Source of the DNA: Candidatus Heimdallarchaeum endolithica
GTDB lineage: Archaea; Asgardarchaeota; Heimdallarchaeia; Heimdallarchaeales; Heimdallarchaeaceae
Reading direction: 5' to 3'
NCBI GenBank assembly: GCA_021513715.1
Contig: CP084167.1
Coordinates: 2,365,555-2,429,554, forward strand
DNA length: 64,000 bases
This document shows, piece by piece, positions 44,042 through 56,500 of this stretch (the stretch's first letter is position 1; every line of letters starts with the position of its first letter). A program made the translations under genes and the position numbers. The notes beneath the pieces are model-generated. The model was not told where the DNA came from. It ran no database searches and worked only from the letters and a program-made list of their open reading frames with translations.

Positions 44042-47000
44042 ATGTTCAATAAAAAATATAGTTTAGTTAAATATTTTTCTTTAATATTTTTAACTTTAAT
44101 TTTCGTTCAATCATTATCAAATTCTGCGTTAATAAAAGTACAAGGTGATACCAATAATACGATACAAATTAAAAATTTATTTCGTTCTCATGAAAATGTA
44201 TTAGGGGGAATAGAGTTTTCTGTTTACTGTCAAGTAGAAACTAATGGGTCAAATATAGTTAAGGAGGTTTTGCTTAGATATACAGAAGATGGAGAAAACC
44301 ATACAACAAGAATGTATTCTAATTTCTACAGCTATTATGTAGGTGTTGTCCCTGGACAAGAAATCAATAGTTCTATAACTTACTGGGTAGAAGCTAAAGA
44401 TAATGAAAATAATACTGCAAAAAGCATTATTGTAGGGCCTTTAACTGTTTTTGATGGAAATTTACCTCTTATAGGCGATATAATACAAAACCCAGTTGTA
44501 CCTACAAATTTGGACACAATAAACATAACAACATGGGTTACCGACAACGTAGGAGTGAAGGATGTAAAAATTGAATATTGGATCAATAATCAAGTTACTT
44601 CAAATATTATATTAATGAACAACGATGGAGGTGCAAAATATGTGGGAAGTTTACCTACATGTGAAATTGGAACAAAAATTGTTTATCGTATTGTTGCTGT
44701 GGATACATCTCCATTACAAAATACAAAATATTCAGAAAATAGAACAGTGTATATTACAGATGGTGTTCATCCATATATTGTCTTTTATGAAAGTGACCCA
44801 AATGAACCAAATGCAAGTCAAGAATTTTACTTAATCGCAGAAGCATGGGACTCTACAGGAATAGATAAAGTAAATGTTGAAGTAACATATAGTTATAATT
44901 CTATTCCAATAATTTATGAGATGGAAAACATTCCAGACACAAATTTATACCAGAAGAAGATAGTGGGACAGCCTGAAAATACTAATATCACATTCTTTTT
45001 CACTGCAATAGATTCTTCTTCAGAACATTTGAATTCATCTACACCAACTTATTCAATAGTAATTCATGACAATGTAAAACCAATAATAACTAACGTTGTA
45101 CATGAGATTCCAACTTACTTACCCAATTATTACATTGAAATTAATGCTACAATCACTGATGTATCAGAGATAGGGCGAGCAACGATTTTCTACACTTATG
45201 ATAATGGAGAAAATATTACTTTGCGGGGAAGTAATATGGTAAGATATGCCAATACCAGCGTTTTTCATGCAGGAATTGAAACACAAACCGCTGGAACAGT
45301 ATGTACATATTGGATAGATGTGGAAGACATTCATCAAAATAGACAAGTTACAGAGAATTATAGTTTAACTTTTATAGATGGTATCCCACCAAAAATAGAT
45401 AATGTAAATATATCACCAATAAATTCTACAACAATATTAGATAATACAACCGTACAAGTTAACTGTTCTGTTACAGATGAAAATAACGTGACAGTAAAAT
45501 TAGAAGTGAAAATAGTAGATTATTATGGGTTTGAAATAGAAACAAAAACATTTGATATGATTGAAAAAGAAGAAAACATTTTCGAATACAATATTACAGC
45601 TACAAATGCTACAAATACAGTTTACTGGACAATAATAGCTACAGATGATTCACTTACCAATAATACTGCTTGCTATTCAAGTCATTATGTGGTAGTAGAT
45701 CAAGGTTTACCACAAATATTATTGTGTGATACTGAACCAAATGACAATAGTGATACTCAAAGTATTTACCTTAAATTAGTTGATGATGGTAAAATAAAAA
45801 ATATAAGAGTTAGACCAGGTATATCTGATGGTTTATTCACTACATGGTATAACCCCACTTATTATGCTCCAGAGTTATCTGATTCATATTGGGAAGGAAC
45901 AATCACTACTCATTTGAATCTTTACGGGTTAACAAATTACTACTTCAAAATAGAAGTAACAGTTTATGATGTATGGGATAATTCCTTTACAGATACATAC
46001 ATATTTCTAATTGAAGATAAAACTCCTCCACAAATAAATATTGTTGATTATCCTGAAACATTAAACGAAAATGAAGATTTTAACATAACTTTACAAATTG
46101 TGGATAACTCCTCTTATACAGCTTGGCTTTTATATCAAGTAAACTATGGAGAAGAATATATTGCTCCAATTATTGATACTAATGGAAATTTAACAGGAAC
46201 TATTTCTTCTTCTAGTTATGATTTTAGTCAAATTTTGTTAATATATATTTGTGCAGAAGATGAGAAAGGAAATAAAATTCAAATAGAAAATCCATTAACC
46301 TACGTCATTACTGATGGAAATCCACCTTATATATCAAATGATACAACGCTATTTAGTTATGATAATGTAAAGATAGCCTACAATTCTACATTAACTGTTA
46401 GAGCTATTGTTAATGATCCTTCTGGAATTGACTATGTAAAATTACATTATCGTTATGCTGATGGCAATGAAGGAGAAATAGACATGAATATTGATTTTTA
46501 TAATCAATATAATTACTCCGTAGAATTTAATATTGACACATTAAATTATAGAAACACTAATGTTGAGCTTTGGTTAATTGCGAGAGATAATAGTGGGTGG
46601 GTTGTGAACTCTTATGAAAGCAAGGTGTTAGTTTTATTTAGAGATATTTTCAGTCCTTCTGGAAAAATTTTGGATTCTTTGGAATATATAGAATTAAAGA
46701 ATGAAAATATTTCAGTTACTGCTCAATTTAAGGATGATACTTATATAAACATCAATTCTATTAAAATGGAAGTAAAATATTTTTCTCTCTCACTTCAAAA
46801 TATTTCTCTTTCTCGAGTTATTTCTTCCACAGGAGAGAATGATTATATAACTGAATTTGAGATAGATCCTAATCTTTTAGTTCCATATGTTGATCAAAAT
46901 ATATCACTAAGGGTTATTGTTGAAGATAGTCAAGGTAATATTTTTTTCTCTCAACCTCTCATACTATTAGTCAAAGATACTACATCACCATGTATTGACG

Positions 47001-50000
47001 CTGATTCTTGGATATATTCCCCTCTAAATCCAAATGTAGAAAATAAAGTTTACCTTCCTTCTGTATTTGATGTATCTGGAATAAATGATACATTTACCCT
47101 TGTTTATCTTAATTCTTCCGAGAGTGAAACAGAACAATTAAACACGCTTTATGATTCAAATTTAAGTAGATGGTATGTACTTGTACCTAGTTTTCGTGCT
47201 CTTACTTTAATTACTTTAAATGCTACTTTTTCAGATATACATGGTAATATTAATGGAGTTTTACTAACAGAAACCATTACAGATTTAGAAGCTCCTGTTA
47301 TCTACTCTTTGATTACTTCTCCTGAACCATCAGATAACAAGCCAGTTGAATTTAGTGCAAATGTTTCCGATGATGGTGAAATTTATCTAGTTGAATTAAT
47401 TGTGGAACAAAACGGAATGAACATCTCATATTTTATGAGTTACAATTCATCATTATATGAGACAGATATTAATTTAGACAAGGGAAGCTATAATATTTGG
47501 CTAAAAGCTGTAGATATGTGTAATAAAGTATCATATTATTCTTCTACTCTGACAGTTATAGATAAGACTCCTCCATCATTAATAAGCGTAAATAGTTATC
47601 CCTATGGTTTTCAACCAATTGATAAAAATGATTTTTATTTCATTGTAGAAGGTACAGATAATGAAGGATTATCTCAAATTATAGTAGAATATACAATTAA
47701 CTCATCTTCTTACAGACAAATTCAGTCGGTTGCTAATAATTCAGCGATTTTCATGATTAACGATACGGAAATACTGCCTTACGACACAATTCTTCTTACA
47801 AATATAACTATATTAGATAATGCCGTTTCACCGAATTGTTTAATTAAAACTACAAACTTACCACAGTGGATAGTAGGTGATAATACTCCTCCTGAAATTT
47901 ACTCACATACAGATCATAATTTTGACGGTAGTTCAACAAGTGATTTCTATCTAACAGTATATATTACTGAAAATGATGTTAGAAATCACACTAACATTGA
48001 TTCAACTATTTATTACAAATATTACAATGATAGCTCTTGGATGAATCAATCATTATATTATGGTGGAGAAATTATTGAAGAACAATGTTATTATGAAGTA
48101 ATGTTAAGTCCACCTTGGAAAGCAGGAACATATGAATATTATATTACTGTGTCACTAAATGGAATGACGACACTATATTATAACGAAACAACTCCATTAA
48201 CTTTTGCAATTGAAGATTTTACTTCTCCAATCATCAAATCTGATAGCTTGGTACACACTTCTCAAGACGAGCTTCAACCGATTAATAGCAGTAGTGATGA
48301 AGATATAAATGATTTTGTAATAAGTTTCATAGTAGTAGAACATGAAACAGGGATAGATCTTACAATTGGTGATACTAACACAGGAATAAACGTTTTGCTT
48401 AGTTTGGATAGTGGTTCTAGTTGGACAAAATATGGGGAAGTAACTAATGCACAATTTCTCGGCAATGGAGAATATCAAATTACATATACAATATCAGCAG
48501 ATGATTTAAGAACATTCATTCACCATGAAACAATTTTATATAAAATCAAATTGAAAGATTCTGCTAATAATGAAAAAATCTACACCTCTTTTGAAGGAGA
48601 TACTTTTTCTTTCAACATAAAAGATTTATATCCACCACAAATTCAATGGATACTAATAACAAAAGAAAGCAATCCTTCTCCAAATTATTGGGCTTATGAT
48701 TTAGAAAATCTACCAGAAGGATATTACCTTGTAGATACAACTTCAACACTTAACTATTCAATAACAGGCATTTCTCCCTTATTAGATGAAGGAGATTTTG
48801 GATATTCGGATATTATAAAAATTGGTTTGAAAATAAAAGATCATACTGCGTTTAATAACCCCCCAGATATCAGAACTTATTTCAATTATGGTACAGAAAA
48901 TATTAATATAAACAAAACAATATATGGTAACTCTGAATTTTTATTTTGGGTAGAGTTTGATTTAGCTAATATCGTCGGTTCAAATAACTTCAAATCACAT
49001 AAAGACACCACTGAAACACCATTTAGGTTGCAATTAAACTATTACTTTATACTTACTGATTCATATAGCAATGAACTTACAAGTCAAAATTATTCAATCT
49101 ATCTTTATGATACATATGCACCAAAATTAACTAATGGTTACAATAGACCATACTTTACAGACTTAAATGATAATGTACGAGAAGATGAAGGTAAATGTGT
49201 ATTACCAAATGAGTATAATAAACTTATGTTTTCTTTTGAAGAAGTAAGTTTAGTAACACAGAACGATATTACAATTCAGTTTTACGATACAAAAGGGGAA
49301 ATATTCTATTACGAAGTAAACAATAACGAAATTAATTTGGATAATAACGGATTTCAATATTCTGTTTCAATTACAATGGATTATAACACTTTTTTAAGTT
49401 TTCCTGATGTAAGATTTTGTATAAAGATAGTTATTAGTCCTAATGATGGTCTAATATTAGAAAAATATTATTTGTTAGATATAGAAGCTTTAAATGTTTA
49501 TTATGTTAAAATGGTAGCTAATTATAATGAAATTAATTGGGCAGTGGATGGAGGAACAGCGATAGCACATGCAGAAACTGGAGATATATATCCTGGTCAA
49601 CCTTTAAATGAAGTAACTATTACTCTTGGAAACTTAATGTATGAAACACATATTGAAGTTTATGCACATTATGAAATGACTGACAAATTTAATCCTACAA
49701 CTAGTGATATTGTCTCTGTATCTCAGCTACTAAAGAGTTTTATCCAAACTCCTTCTTCTGATTTAAAATTAACCAAAATAATAAACTCTTGGGATGCTAA
49801 TCCTGAATATGCGGGTAATATATATCTATTTTTGAAACTTTATTACACGTGGGATATCCCCTCTAATGCTATCTCCTCTTCAGATATAACAGAAGGAAAA
49901 TGTTACATCTACATTCATCATAATAAAGCTGTGGAAGAAGTAGATTTTGCTTCATCCCCTGTTAGTCATGACGAAATTACAGATGAAGATTATAATTCTG

Positions 50001-53000
50001 GTTCATTTCAAGTAAAACTAACATTAAAGAGTTATTGGACTTTCTTACCTACTCTTTTAGAATACTCTACTACGCTTACTTTTGTAGACATTACAGATTC
50101 AAGCAATACTTATGATTTTAACATAATTTGTACAATGAGTGCTGATACAGTTTTGCAGTCAAATTTAGAATACACGAACCTATATTACCTCAGTTTAACT
50201 TGTATTTTTGAGCTTCAATTAAGTACTATTATTGATAATTTAAAACCTGGAATTTATTCTCTGAAACTCTTAGCAGGAAACATTTTAACAGAGAAGGTCG
50301 AGATTGATACAAATAATGATGAAACAGTAGACAAAACGTTTCCTCAAAACATTGTGTGCAGTATACAAGTTACTTACTCTGATAACAATCCTCCATCTTT
50401 AAGGGAAGATCCAGAATTTGGTTTAACACAAACCTATGAGTATGACGAGCAAGATATAAAGAGTACATCTTTTAAAATTTTAGCTGCTGATGGTTATTTA
50501 GGTCTTCAAACACCCAGATTTTATTGGAGAAAAATAGGATCTACAAGTTGGAATGAAGCAACACTCACATATTCAAACGATTTTGGAAATGAAAAAAGAT
50601 ATTATGCTATCCTTTACGACCAAGATTTAGGCACGGAGGGTATAGAATACTTTTTCACAATCGAAGATGAAAGTTGGAAAACTATTTTTGGCCGGCTAGA
50701 GGATAACAATTGGAACCCAGGAATGAAATACGGTTTCAAAAACACACCAGACGAGCCTAGTATAAGTGATAGCGACATAAAGCCTTTGCTCTCCTTTCCA
50801 ATACTGCCGAACGACCAAAATCTCAAACTTTCATATGTTGGTTGTTCTCCAAGTTCTAATACTTTGTCTTCTAATGATGGAGTAACGATTACTCTGCAAT
50901 TTGACAATCTTATAGGCGATTTTACTGAAAGTGCACTATTTATAACATCTGACGTTAATAAGAAGTTTGAAACAGATAATACACTATATATTCGAATTAA
51001 ATATTGGGATCATGATTCATACGTCTATCTTCGATCAGAAACTTCGGATATAATAAATTACAACTATATCAATAAACATTCACTACAATTAACAGTAAGA
51101 TTACATGATAATATATGGAATAGTATAAGCGATACAGCAAAAGAATTCAAATATTATATTAACTCTCACTATCATTTCAAATTTGATGAATTTGATTTTA
51201 ATTATGATTATGAAACAGAGAAAGGAACAAGTAGCCAATATGGTAACTGGCAGAAAATCACAGTAGTAGATGATGTTGCTCCCAAAATAACGGATGTCTT
51301 TATTTATGATTCTAACAATGAACATTCTATAGATGAAACATATAAAATCTGTGCTTCAGCAGAAAATTCAAACACAGGTTGGCACGTATATGAAGCATCA
51401 TCATTTGAACTTCAAGTATATATGAATAAGGAGGGAACAATAAAAACTATAGATCTAGTTGGAAATGATTATTCTGCTTATTATGCAGTATATGAAATTA
51501 AATTTAGTGATTATTATTCTGATCTTAGTTCAGGCGATACTATCTATCTACAAATTATCGCTTGGCATAGTAATAACGATAATATGAAAGGATTTTCAGC
51601 GACAACAAGCATATCTTTTACTGATACACATCAAACTTCATTAATTAGTTCTTATAGCGTTAATCCTTATGATAGTAATGATAAAAAGGACTTAAGGTAT
51701 TATTCTCATACAATAAGTTTATCCTCTACAATAAACTCTAACCATCAATTTATTGTAACTCTGGAAGATCTTGATACAGATAACACAGCATTGAGTTGTA
51801 CTATAGATGTAACATTTATTCCATATACAGTAACGAATTCCTATTATTATAAATATACATATGGTGTCTCTGCTTCCTCCATTGACACTTCTACTGCACA
51901 TAGAGCTGTATTCACTTTCGATATTACACCAAGTATGAGAGTAATGAACCATAATCCTGTGGCTACTGGTTCAGGTAGGTGGGCAGGAAATATTAAGATT
52001 ACAATAGATTATGGTAAAAATTTAGAAAATACAAAAGTATGTGGGAAAAATATAATTTATGAAGATTATAACTCTCCTTACTTCTATTCATCTTCTTTAG
52101 ATTTATCTTCAGGAAACATGGGTAGTCAAGTCCGTTTTACTTTAAAATATCGAAAGTGGTCTCCACCCAAATACATGACTACACTAACTAACCACTTAGT
52201 GAAAATGCAATATAAGTATGGTTCAACATGGGTTGATTTGACATGTACAAGAATGGAAGTTCATTCTGGGGGGTCAACGGGAAGGTCATATTGGTATATT
52301 TATTTTGATATGGATGTAAAATATAGTTACGCTCCAGATAGAACAATGTATTATCGTTATAAGATTGTTTCACAAGACCAATCTAGTACTTATTATTCTT
52401 CAAGCAAGTATTTCACTTGGAAAGATGTTACAAATCCAACAATATCAACAGTTAGTTTCGCAGGCGATGGAGACCCCATGGTCAGTCAACGCATAAATAC
52501 TAGAGTAAAGGATAATTATTATGTAAGCAATGTATATATTCAATACTATTGGAGTGGACACGGTTCCAGTAGTAGTCCCTACTCTACAACTGCATCAAAA
52601 TATTCTGGAAGTAGAACAGATGGATGGTGGAAGGCGTTCATACCAGGTACTACTCCCAATAAAAATGTGTATGTATACTATAGAGTAAAGGCAAAAGATA
52701 GTTCTGGAAGAACAACTTATAGTTCATGGAAAAGTTACCATTCATATAGTTCTGGACCAATTTTTGGATTACTACTTTCTCATGCAGTTAATCAGCAAGA
52801 AGAACGTACATATTCTAATGAAACGAATTCTGTTGAAAAAATGTTACCTATTTATTCTTCATATATTTACGATCATAATGGAATTATTTTAACTCTCGGC
52901 ACAGGAGGAATAATGGCAAATGGACAACTTGGTTTATATCTTCACAATAAACAATTCGAGAAATATTTACCTATACATAACTCTAACAATTATTTTACAT

Positions 53001-53554
53001 TGAATGTATTCCTACCTGAGATAAACACTAATACTACTTTCTTTGCAGATATTGTTTTATGGAGTGTGTGGGGAAGAACTTATTATCTTTCAAATTTATG
53101 GGAAGAATATTCGGAAACTAAAATAGATTTGGAAGTTAATATCAAAGAACCTACTATACATACCAATATTGAAGGAGAAAAATTATTAATAGAAATAGAA
53201 TCGGAAAGGGAAATATATCTAACAAAATTACATTATCGATACTTAAATTCTACATCTTGGCAAACAATTTCTTACTACGGGATTATTGAAATACAACAAG
53301 ATTTTGGTTATATTGATAAACCTGTTGAAATTTCCATTGAAACATGGAATGAAGGATTAACAAATAATTATGCAAAGATAGAACAGTTAATAATATCACC
53401 TTCTGTTAACGAAGAAAAACAAGTAGTTAATTATGTTCTACCTGTTGTTTTTGTTAGTTTGGGAATAGGTTCTATTCTAGGGGGAGTATATATTGTTCGT
53501 ATAAGGGATAAAAGAGGTTTGTTAAAATTACTTAAAGGAGTGAAAAGAGAATGA
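44042..53554 (+). CDS. 3170-residue Ig/cadherin-like repeat surface protein (locus B)
   Basis: The start is set by GGAGG at 44027-44031 inside the end of the protease gene. A signal peptide (YFSLIFLTLIFVQSLSNSA) is followed by a long series of Ig-like units of about 90-100 residues, each opening with a linker such as DGVHPYI, DNVKPII, DGIPPKI or DKTPPQI. Asp-rich loops (DLNDNVRED, DTNNDETVD) may bind calcium. Near nt 52430-52770 it shares the ASKYSG-x-x-x-DG-x-W module with the protein at 1-8175. The C-terminus has one membrane helix (LPVVFVSLGIGSILGGVYIV) and a basic tail. It is a paralogue of the first gene, with the same order relative to a following super-giant. Adhesive or structural role inferred. 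Confidence 0.95.
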   Translation: MFNKKYSLVKYFSLIFLTLIFVQSLSNSALIKVQGDTNNTIQIKNLFRSHENVLGGIEFSVYCQVETNGSNIVKEVLLRYTEDGENHTTRMYSNFYSYYVGVVPGQEINSSITYWVEAKDNENNTAKSIIVGPLTVFDGNLPLIGDIIQNPVVPTNLDTINITTWVTDNVGVKDVKIEYWINNQVTSNIILMNNDGGAKYVGSLPTCEIGTKIVYRIVAVDTSPLQNTKYSENRTVYITDGVHPYIVFYESDPNEPNASQEFYLIAEAWDSTGIDKVNVEVTYSYNSIPIIYEMENIPDTNLYQKKIVGQPENTNITFFFTAIDSSSEHLNSSTPTYSIVIHDNVKPIITNVVHEIPTYLPNYYIEINATITDVSEIGRATIFYTYDNGENITLRGSNMVRYANTSVFHAGIETQTAGTVCTYWIDVEDIHQNRQVTENYSLTFIDGIPPKIDNVNISPINSTTILDNTTVQVNCSVTDENNVTVKLEVKIVDYYGFEIETKTFDMIEKEENIFEYNITATNATNTVYWTIIATDDSLTNNTACYSSHYVVVDQGLPQILLCDTEPNDNSDTQSIYLKLVDDGKIKNIRVRPGISDGLFTTWYNPTYYAPELSDSYWEGTITTHLNLYGLTNYYFKIEVTVYDVWDNSFTDTYIFLIEDKTPPQINIVDYPETLNENEDFNITLQIVDNSSYTAWLLYQVNYGEEYIAPIIDTNGNLTGTISSSSYDFSQILLIYICAEDEKGNKIQIENPLTYVITDGNPPYISNDTTLFSYDNVKIAYNSTLTVRAIVNDPSGIDYVKLHYRYADGNEGEIDMNIDFYNQYNYSVEFNIDTLNYRNTNVELWLIARDNSGWVVNSYESKVLVLFRDIFSPSGKILDSLEYIELKNENISVTAQFKDDTYININSIKMEVKYFSLSLQNISLSRVISSTGENDYITEFEIDPNLLVPYVDQNISLRVIVEDSQGNIFFSQPLILLVKDTTSPCIDADSWIYSPLNPNVENKVYLPSVFDVSGINDTFTLVYLNSSESETEQLNTLYDSNLSRWYVLVPSFRALTLITLNATFSDIHGNINGVLLTETITDLEAPVIYSLITSPEPSDNKPVEFSANVSDDGEIYLVELIVEQNGMNISYFMSYNSSLYETDINLDKGSYNIWLKAVDMCNKVSYYSSTLTVIDKTPPSLISVNSYPYGFQPIDKNDFYFIVEGTDNEGLSQIIVEYTINSSSYRQIQSVANNSAIFMINDTEILPYDTILLTNITILDNAVSPNCLIKTTNLPQWIVGDNTPPEIYSHTDHNFDGSSTSDFYLTVYITENDVRNHTNIDSTIYYKYYNDSSWMNQSLYYGGEIIEEQCYYEVMLSPPWKAGTYEYYITVSLNGMTTLYYNETTPLTFAIEDFTSPIIKSDSLVHTSQDELQPINSSSDEDINDFVISFIVVEHETGIDLTIGDTNTGINVLLSLDSGSSWTKYGEVTNAQFLGNGEYQITYTISADDLRTFIHHETILYKIKLKDSANNEKIYTSFEGDTFSFNIKDLYPPQIQWILITKESNPSPNYWAYDLENLPEGYYLVDTTSTLNYSITGISPLLDEGDFGYSDIIKIGLKIKDHTAFNNPPDIRTYFNYGTENININKTIYGNSEFLFWVEFDLANIVGSNNFKSHKDTTETPFRLQLNYYFILTDSYSNELTSQNYSIYLYDTYAPKLTNGYNRPYFTDLNDNVREDEGKCVLPNEYNKLMFSFEEVSLVTQNDITIQFYDTKGEIFYYEVNNNEINLDNNGFQYSVSITMDYNTFLSFPDVRFCIKIVISPNDGLILEKYYLLDIEALNVYYVKMVANYNEINWAVDGGTAIAHAETGDIYPGQPLNEVTITLGNLMYETHIEVYAHYEMTDKFNPTTSDIVSVSQLLKSFIQTPSSDLKLTKIINSWDANPEYAGNIYLFLKLYYTWDIPSNAISSSDITEGKCYIYIHHNKAVEEVDFASSPVSHDEITDEDYNSGSFQVKLTLKSYWTFLPTLLEYSTTLTFVDITDSSNTYDFNIICTMSADTVLQSNLEYTNLYYLSLTCIFELQLSTIIDNLKPGIYSLKLLAGNILTEKVEIDTNNDETVDKTFPQNIVCSIQVTYSDNNPPSLREDPEFGLTQTYEYDEQDIKSTSFKILAADGYLGLQTPRFYWRKIGSTSWNEATLTYSNDFGNEKRYYAILYDQDLGTEGIEYFFTIEDESWKTIFGRLEDNNWNPGMKYGFKNTPDEPSISDSDIKPLLSFPILPNDQNLKLSYVGCSPSSNTLSSNDGVTITLQFDNLIGDFTESALFITSDVNKKFETDNTLYIRIKYWDHDSYVYLRSETSDIINYNYINKHSLQLTVRLHDNIWNSISDTAKEFKYYINSHYHFKFDEFDFNYDYETEKGTSSQYGNWQKITVVDDVAPKITDVFIYDSNNEHSIDETYKICASAENSNTGWHVYEASSFELQVYMNKEGTIKTIDLVGNDYSAYYAVYEIKFSDYYSDLSSGDTIYLQIIAWHSNNDNMKGFSATTSISFTDTHQTSLISSYSVNPYDSNDKKDLRYYSHTISLSSTINSNHQFIVTLEDLDTDNTALSCTIDVTFIPYTVTNSYYYKYTYGVSASSIDTSTAHRAVFTFDITPSMRVMNHNPVATGSGRWAGNIKITIDYGKNLENTKVCGKNIIYEDYNSPYFYSSSLDLSSGNMGSQVRFTLKYRKWSPPKYMTTLTNHLVKMQYKYGSTWVDLTCTRMEVHSGGSTGRSYWYIYFDMDVKYSYAPDRTMYYRYKIVSQDQSSTYYSSSKYFTWKDVTNPTISTVSFAGDGDPMVSQRINTRVKDNYYVSNVYIQYYWSGHGSSSSPYSTTASKYSGSRTDGWWKAFIPGTTPNKNVYVYYRVKAKDSSGRTTYSSWKSYHSYSSGPIFGLLLSHAVNQQEERTYSNETNSVEKMLPIYSSYIYDHNGIILTLGTGGIMANGQLGLYLHNKQFEKYLPIHNSNNYFTLNVFLPEINTNTTFFADIVLWSVWGRTYYLSNLWEEYSETKIDLEVNIKEPTIHTNIEGEKLLIEIESEREIYLTKLHYRYLNSTSWQTISYYGIIEIQQDFGYIDKPVEISIETWNEGLTNNYAKIEQLIISPSVNEEKQVVNYVLPVVFVSLGIGSILGGVYIVRIRDKRGLLKLLKGVKRE

Positions 53555-56500
53555 AAAAAATAATCACAAATAAAAAAATTAAAAGCCTTAAAGTAAGTTT
53601 TTTGACAATAATAATAATTATTGGTGTAACCTTTGGTGATATTACTCACGTAATAAGTGACTACTCCTATCACCCAACAAATGAGTTTTATTTTTTCCAT
53701 GACAGATATTTTTCTGTTAACAACACATTTGGCTGGAAGGGAGATTATGATATAAAGAGTAAAAGTTTATCCATTTTGGATGATCACAGTATAAAGAAAA
53801 GCGTCGATATTTCAACATGGAATGGATACTCTCCACTTCTATTAACAGTTAGAACGAACACAGAATCTTCTGACGCTATTGATCAACTGCTAATTTATGA
53901 TAGTAACACGTCAAGTATCATAATGGAAAAAAATAATATTAACGTTTTACGTTCTGTAAGAATAGATTACTACATATTTCCTTCAACAGAATATATTACT
54001 ATTAAAATCAAAGATTCAGATTCAAATGTTTATGATTGTAATATAAAAGAAGTAGCTCTTTTCACTCCTCAATACCATCAAATAGATTTGTTATCAAATA
54101 CTTATGCAGTTCCTGAGGAAGACTATCCTTTAGCTCGTTGGTATGAAACTGAATACGGATATGTTACTGATCAATATTTAGAACATAATGCACGAGTGGT
54201 TAAAACAAATGAAGTAGAGTATGGATTTTCTGAACTTTCATTTTACTTTGAAGTTCCTTCAGTTTATATGCCTACATTAAATTATATGTTTTCTAGCGCT
54301 AAAGAAACAGAACAAACTATTTATCAAATTGATATTTCTGTTTTAGATTTTGATGCTAGAACAAGCTATTATACTTTGAAAAGCGAAAAAGAGATTTACG
54401 ATAGTTACCCTACTATCAATGCTGTTGACCTCTCTTCTTATGCAGGACACTATATAAATCTGAAAGTCAAAATTACATGGTCTAATAATATTGAATTATC
54501 AAAATTAGGACTGATTATTAACTATCTTTTTATTGATGGAATAGTTAATGAAGACTACTATACTCCAGGAGATACAATTGCTGCTGAAGAATATTCTAAG
54601 TCACTGTACAAGTCTAAAGTCAAAGAAATTGACGATTTCACTTTTATAGAGGGAGAAGGGTATGTAAGCTACTCTAACCCATTGCTTATGATCGATAACA
54701 ATGTGGAAGGAGGTTATCTATCATATCAAATTCAAAATAGTGTAAGTGTATATGAAGATGATTTTTATGATATTGATTTAGACGGTTGGTACTATAACAC
54801 TAATTATACTAGTAATGTAGATTCTTCTTTGTATACCGACACTTTAACAAATGAAACGAAAACTACAGTCCATTACGACCAAAATTTCAATGATTCTTAT
54901 ATTATTGATACATCTTTTACTATTCTTGGAACGAGTGAGAGTAGACAATCAACTTTTACTATTTTGTTTAACTATGATAACAATACACATTCTGGTTATG
55001 GACTAAGATTCGGTTATGGGGACGAAGAAAAAGGCTATATTAGTTTAATAAGGATAATCAACAATTTAGAGACTGAATTATATTTCAGAAATGAAGAAAT
55101 TCTTAAAGATGTTTCTTATTCCATATCTATTATCTATTCTAAAAATGGTACAACAGTTGAAATATCTAATTCAGAGACTATTAATGTATATGACAGTGCC
55201 TTTAACAATGGATTTTTAGGTTTCGCTTTTGATACAATTAAGGCACAGATAACAAGTGTTTCTGTACAGATGAGAGATGAGTATGCGATTGATAGGTTAC
55301 ATTTTAGAGCTATGAACACAGGAACAGAAAATGTTGATGTTAATTTCTATGTTGATCAAATCGATGGTAATGGTCTTTCTAGACAATTACTAGCAAAAAT
55401 AGTTTTGGAGAAAGGGAAGGGACTAAAACAGTATACTTGCCCTATCAATCCTGAATTAATAGGTTTTCGAGTCATTTTAAGTGTTGAAATCGTCACTCCT
55501 TTTATATTTCCAATATATCTAGATACAATACAATTCTCAGGTGCTACGCCTTTTGGTTATACAAGATATGCATGGGATTATTATAGAAAAGGATCAAAAG
55601 CTTATGTCGACCATGATAAACTCTACTATGACGGAAATGAGCCTTCTGCATATGAAACACCTTTTGACTTTACAGATTCGACAGACGAAATTTTCTATCC
55701 TAAGTTTGGAATGAATACTCCTTGGCAAAAAATTTATGATTATGAAGACTCTTCTAATTTATTTACTTCTTTTGATAAATTCGGAGACTGGAAAGGAATA
55801 ATTGATGTTACAAAGAGCATTCATTTCTCTTTAACAAATAATACAAATAGTATGTATGGAGTAAAATCTTTAGCTCCCTTCCAAATTTCGGGAGATTTTG
55901 ATATCCATCTCACATTTTCTTCTACTAGCTCTTTTTCTTTTTATGATGTTTTACAAGTCGGATTGAAAAACAATGAAGGAGATACATTTCTAGCAGTTGG
56001 AAGAAAAGGAGATATTTACTACTTGTTGATTGATGGACAAGAGAGAAAAGTTGTTAGCCTAACTCAAAGTTTAACGGACTTTGTTTTTCATTTGCAATGG
56101 AACAATGGGACACTTACTTTTGAATTCGGAGAGAAAGAGATATTTTCACTGTTTTTAGATGAACCTGCATTATACCAATCCATATCCAATATAGAACTTG
56201 TAATCGCATCTCAAGACTTTTTTGATACAACTTTGAAAAGTGTCTCTGCTGCGTATAAAAATGGTTATACAACATTACGTCATCGAATATTTGAAGAAAA
56301 ATTTACAGATAAGAGTTTTAGTCAATGGGAAGTAGAGAATAGTTCTACTGATTACGCGAGAATTGTTAACAGTCAACTTTATTCTTATTTTGGAAATAGC
56401 TCTGATTGGCATGGAGTGACTCTTTCCCACAAACAATCATTAGGATTGAATTTTATCTTAGAATATGGTTTTGACGTTTTGCAATCTGATAAAGAATCAA

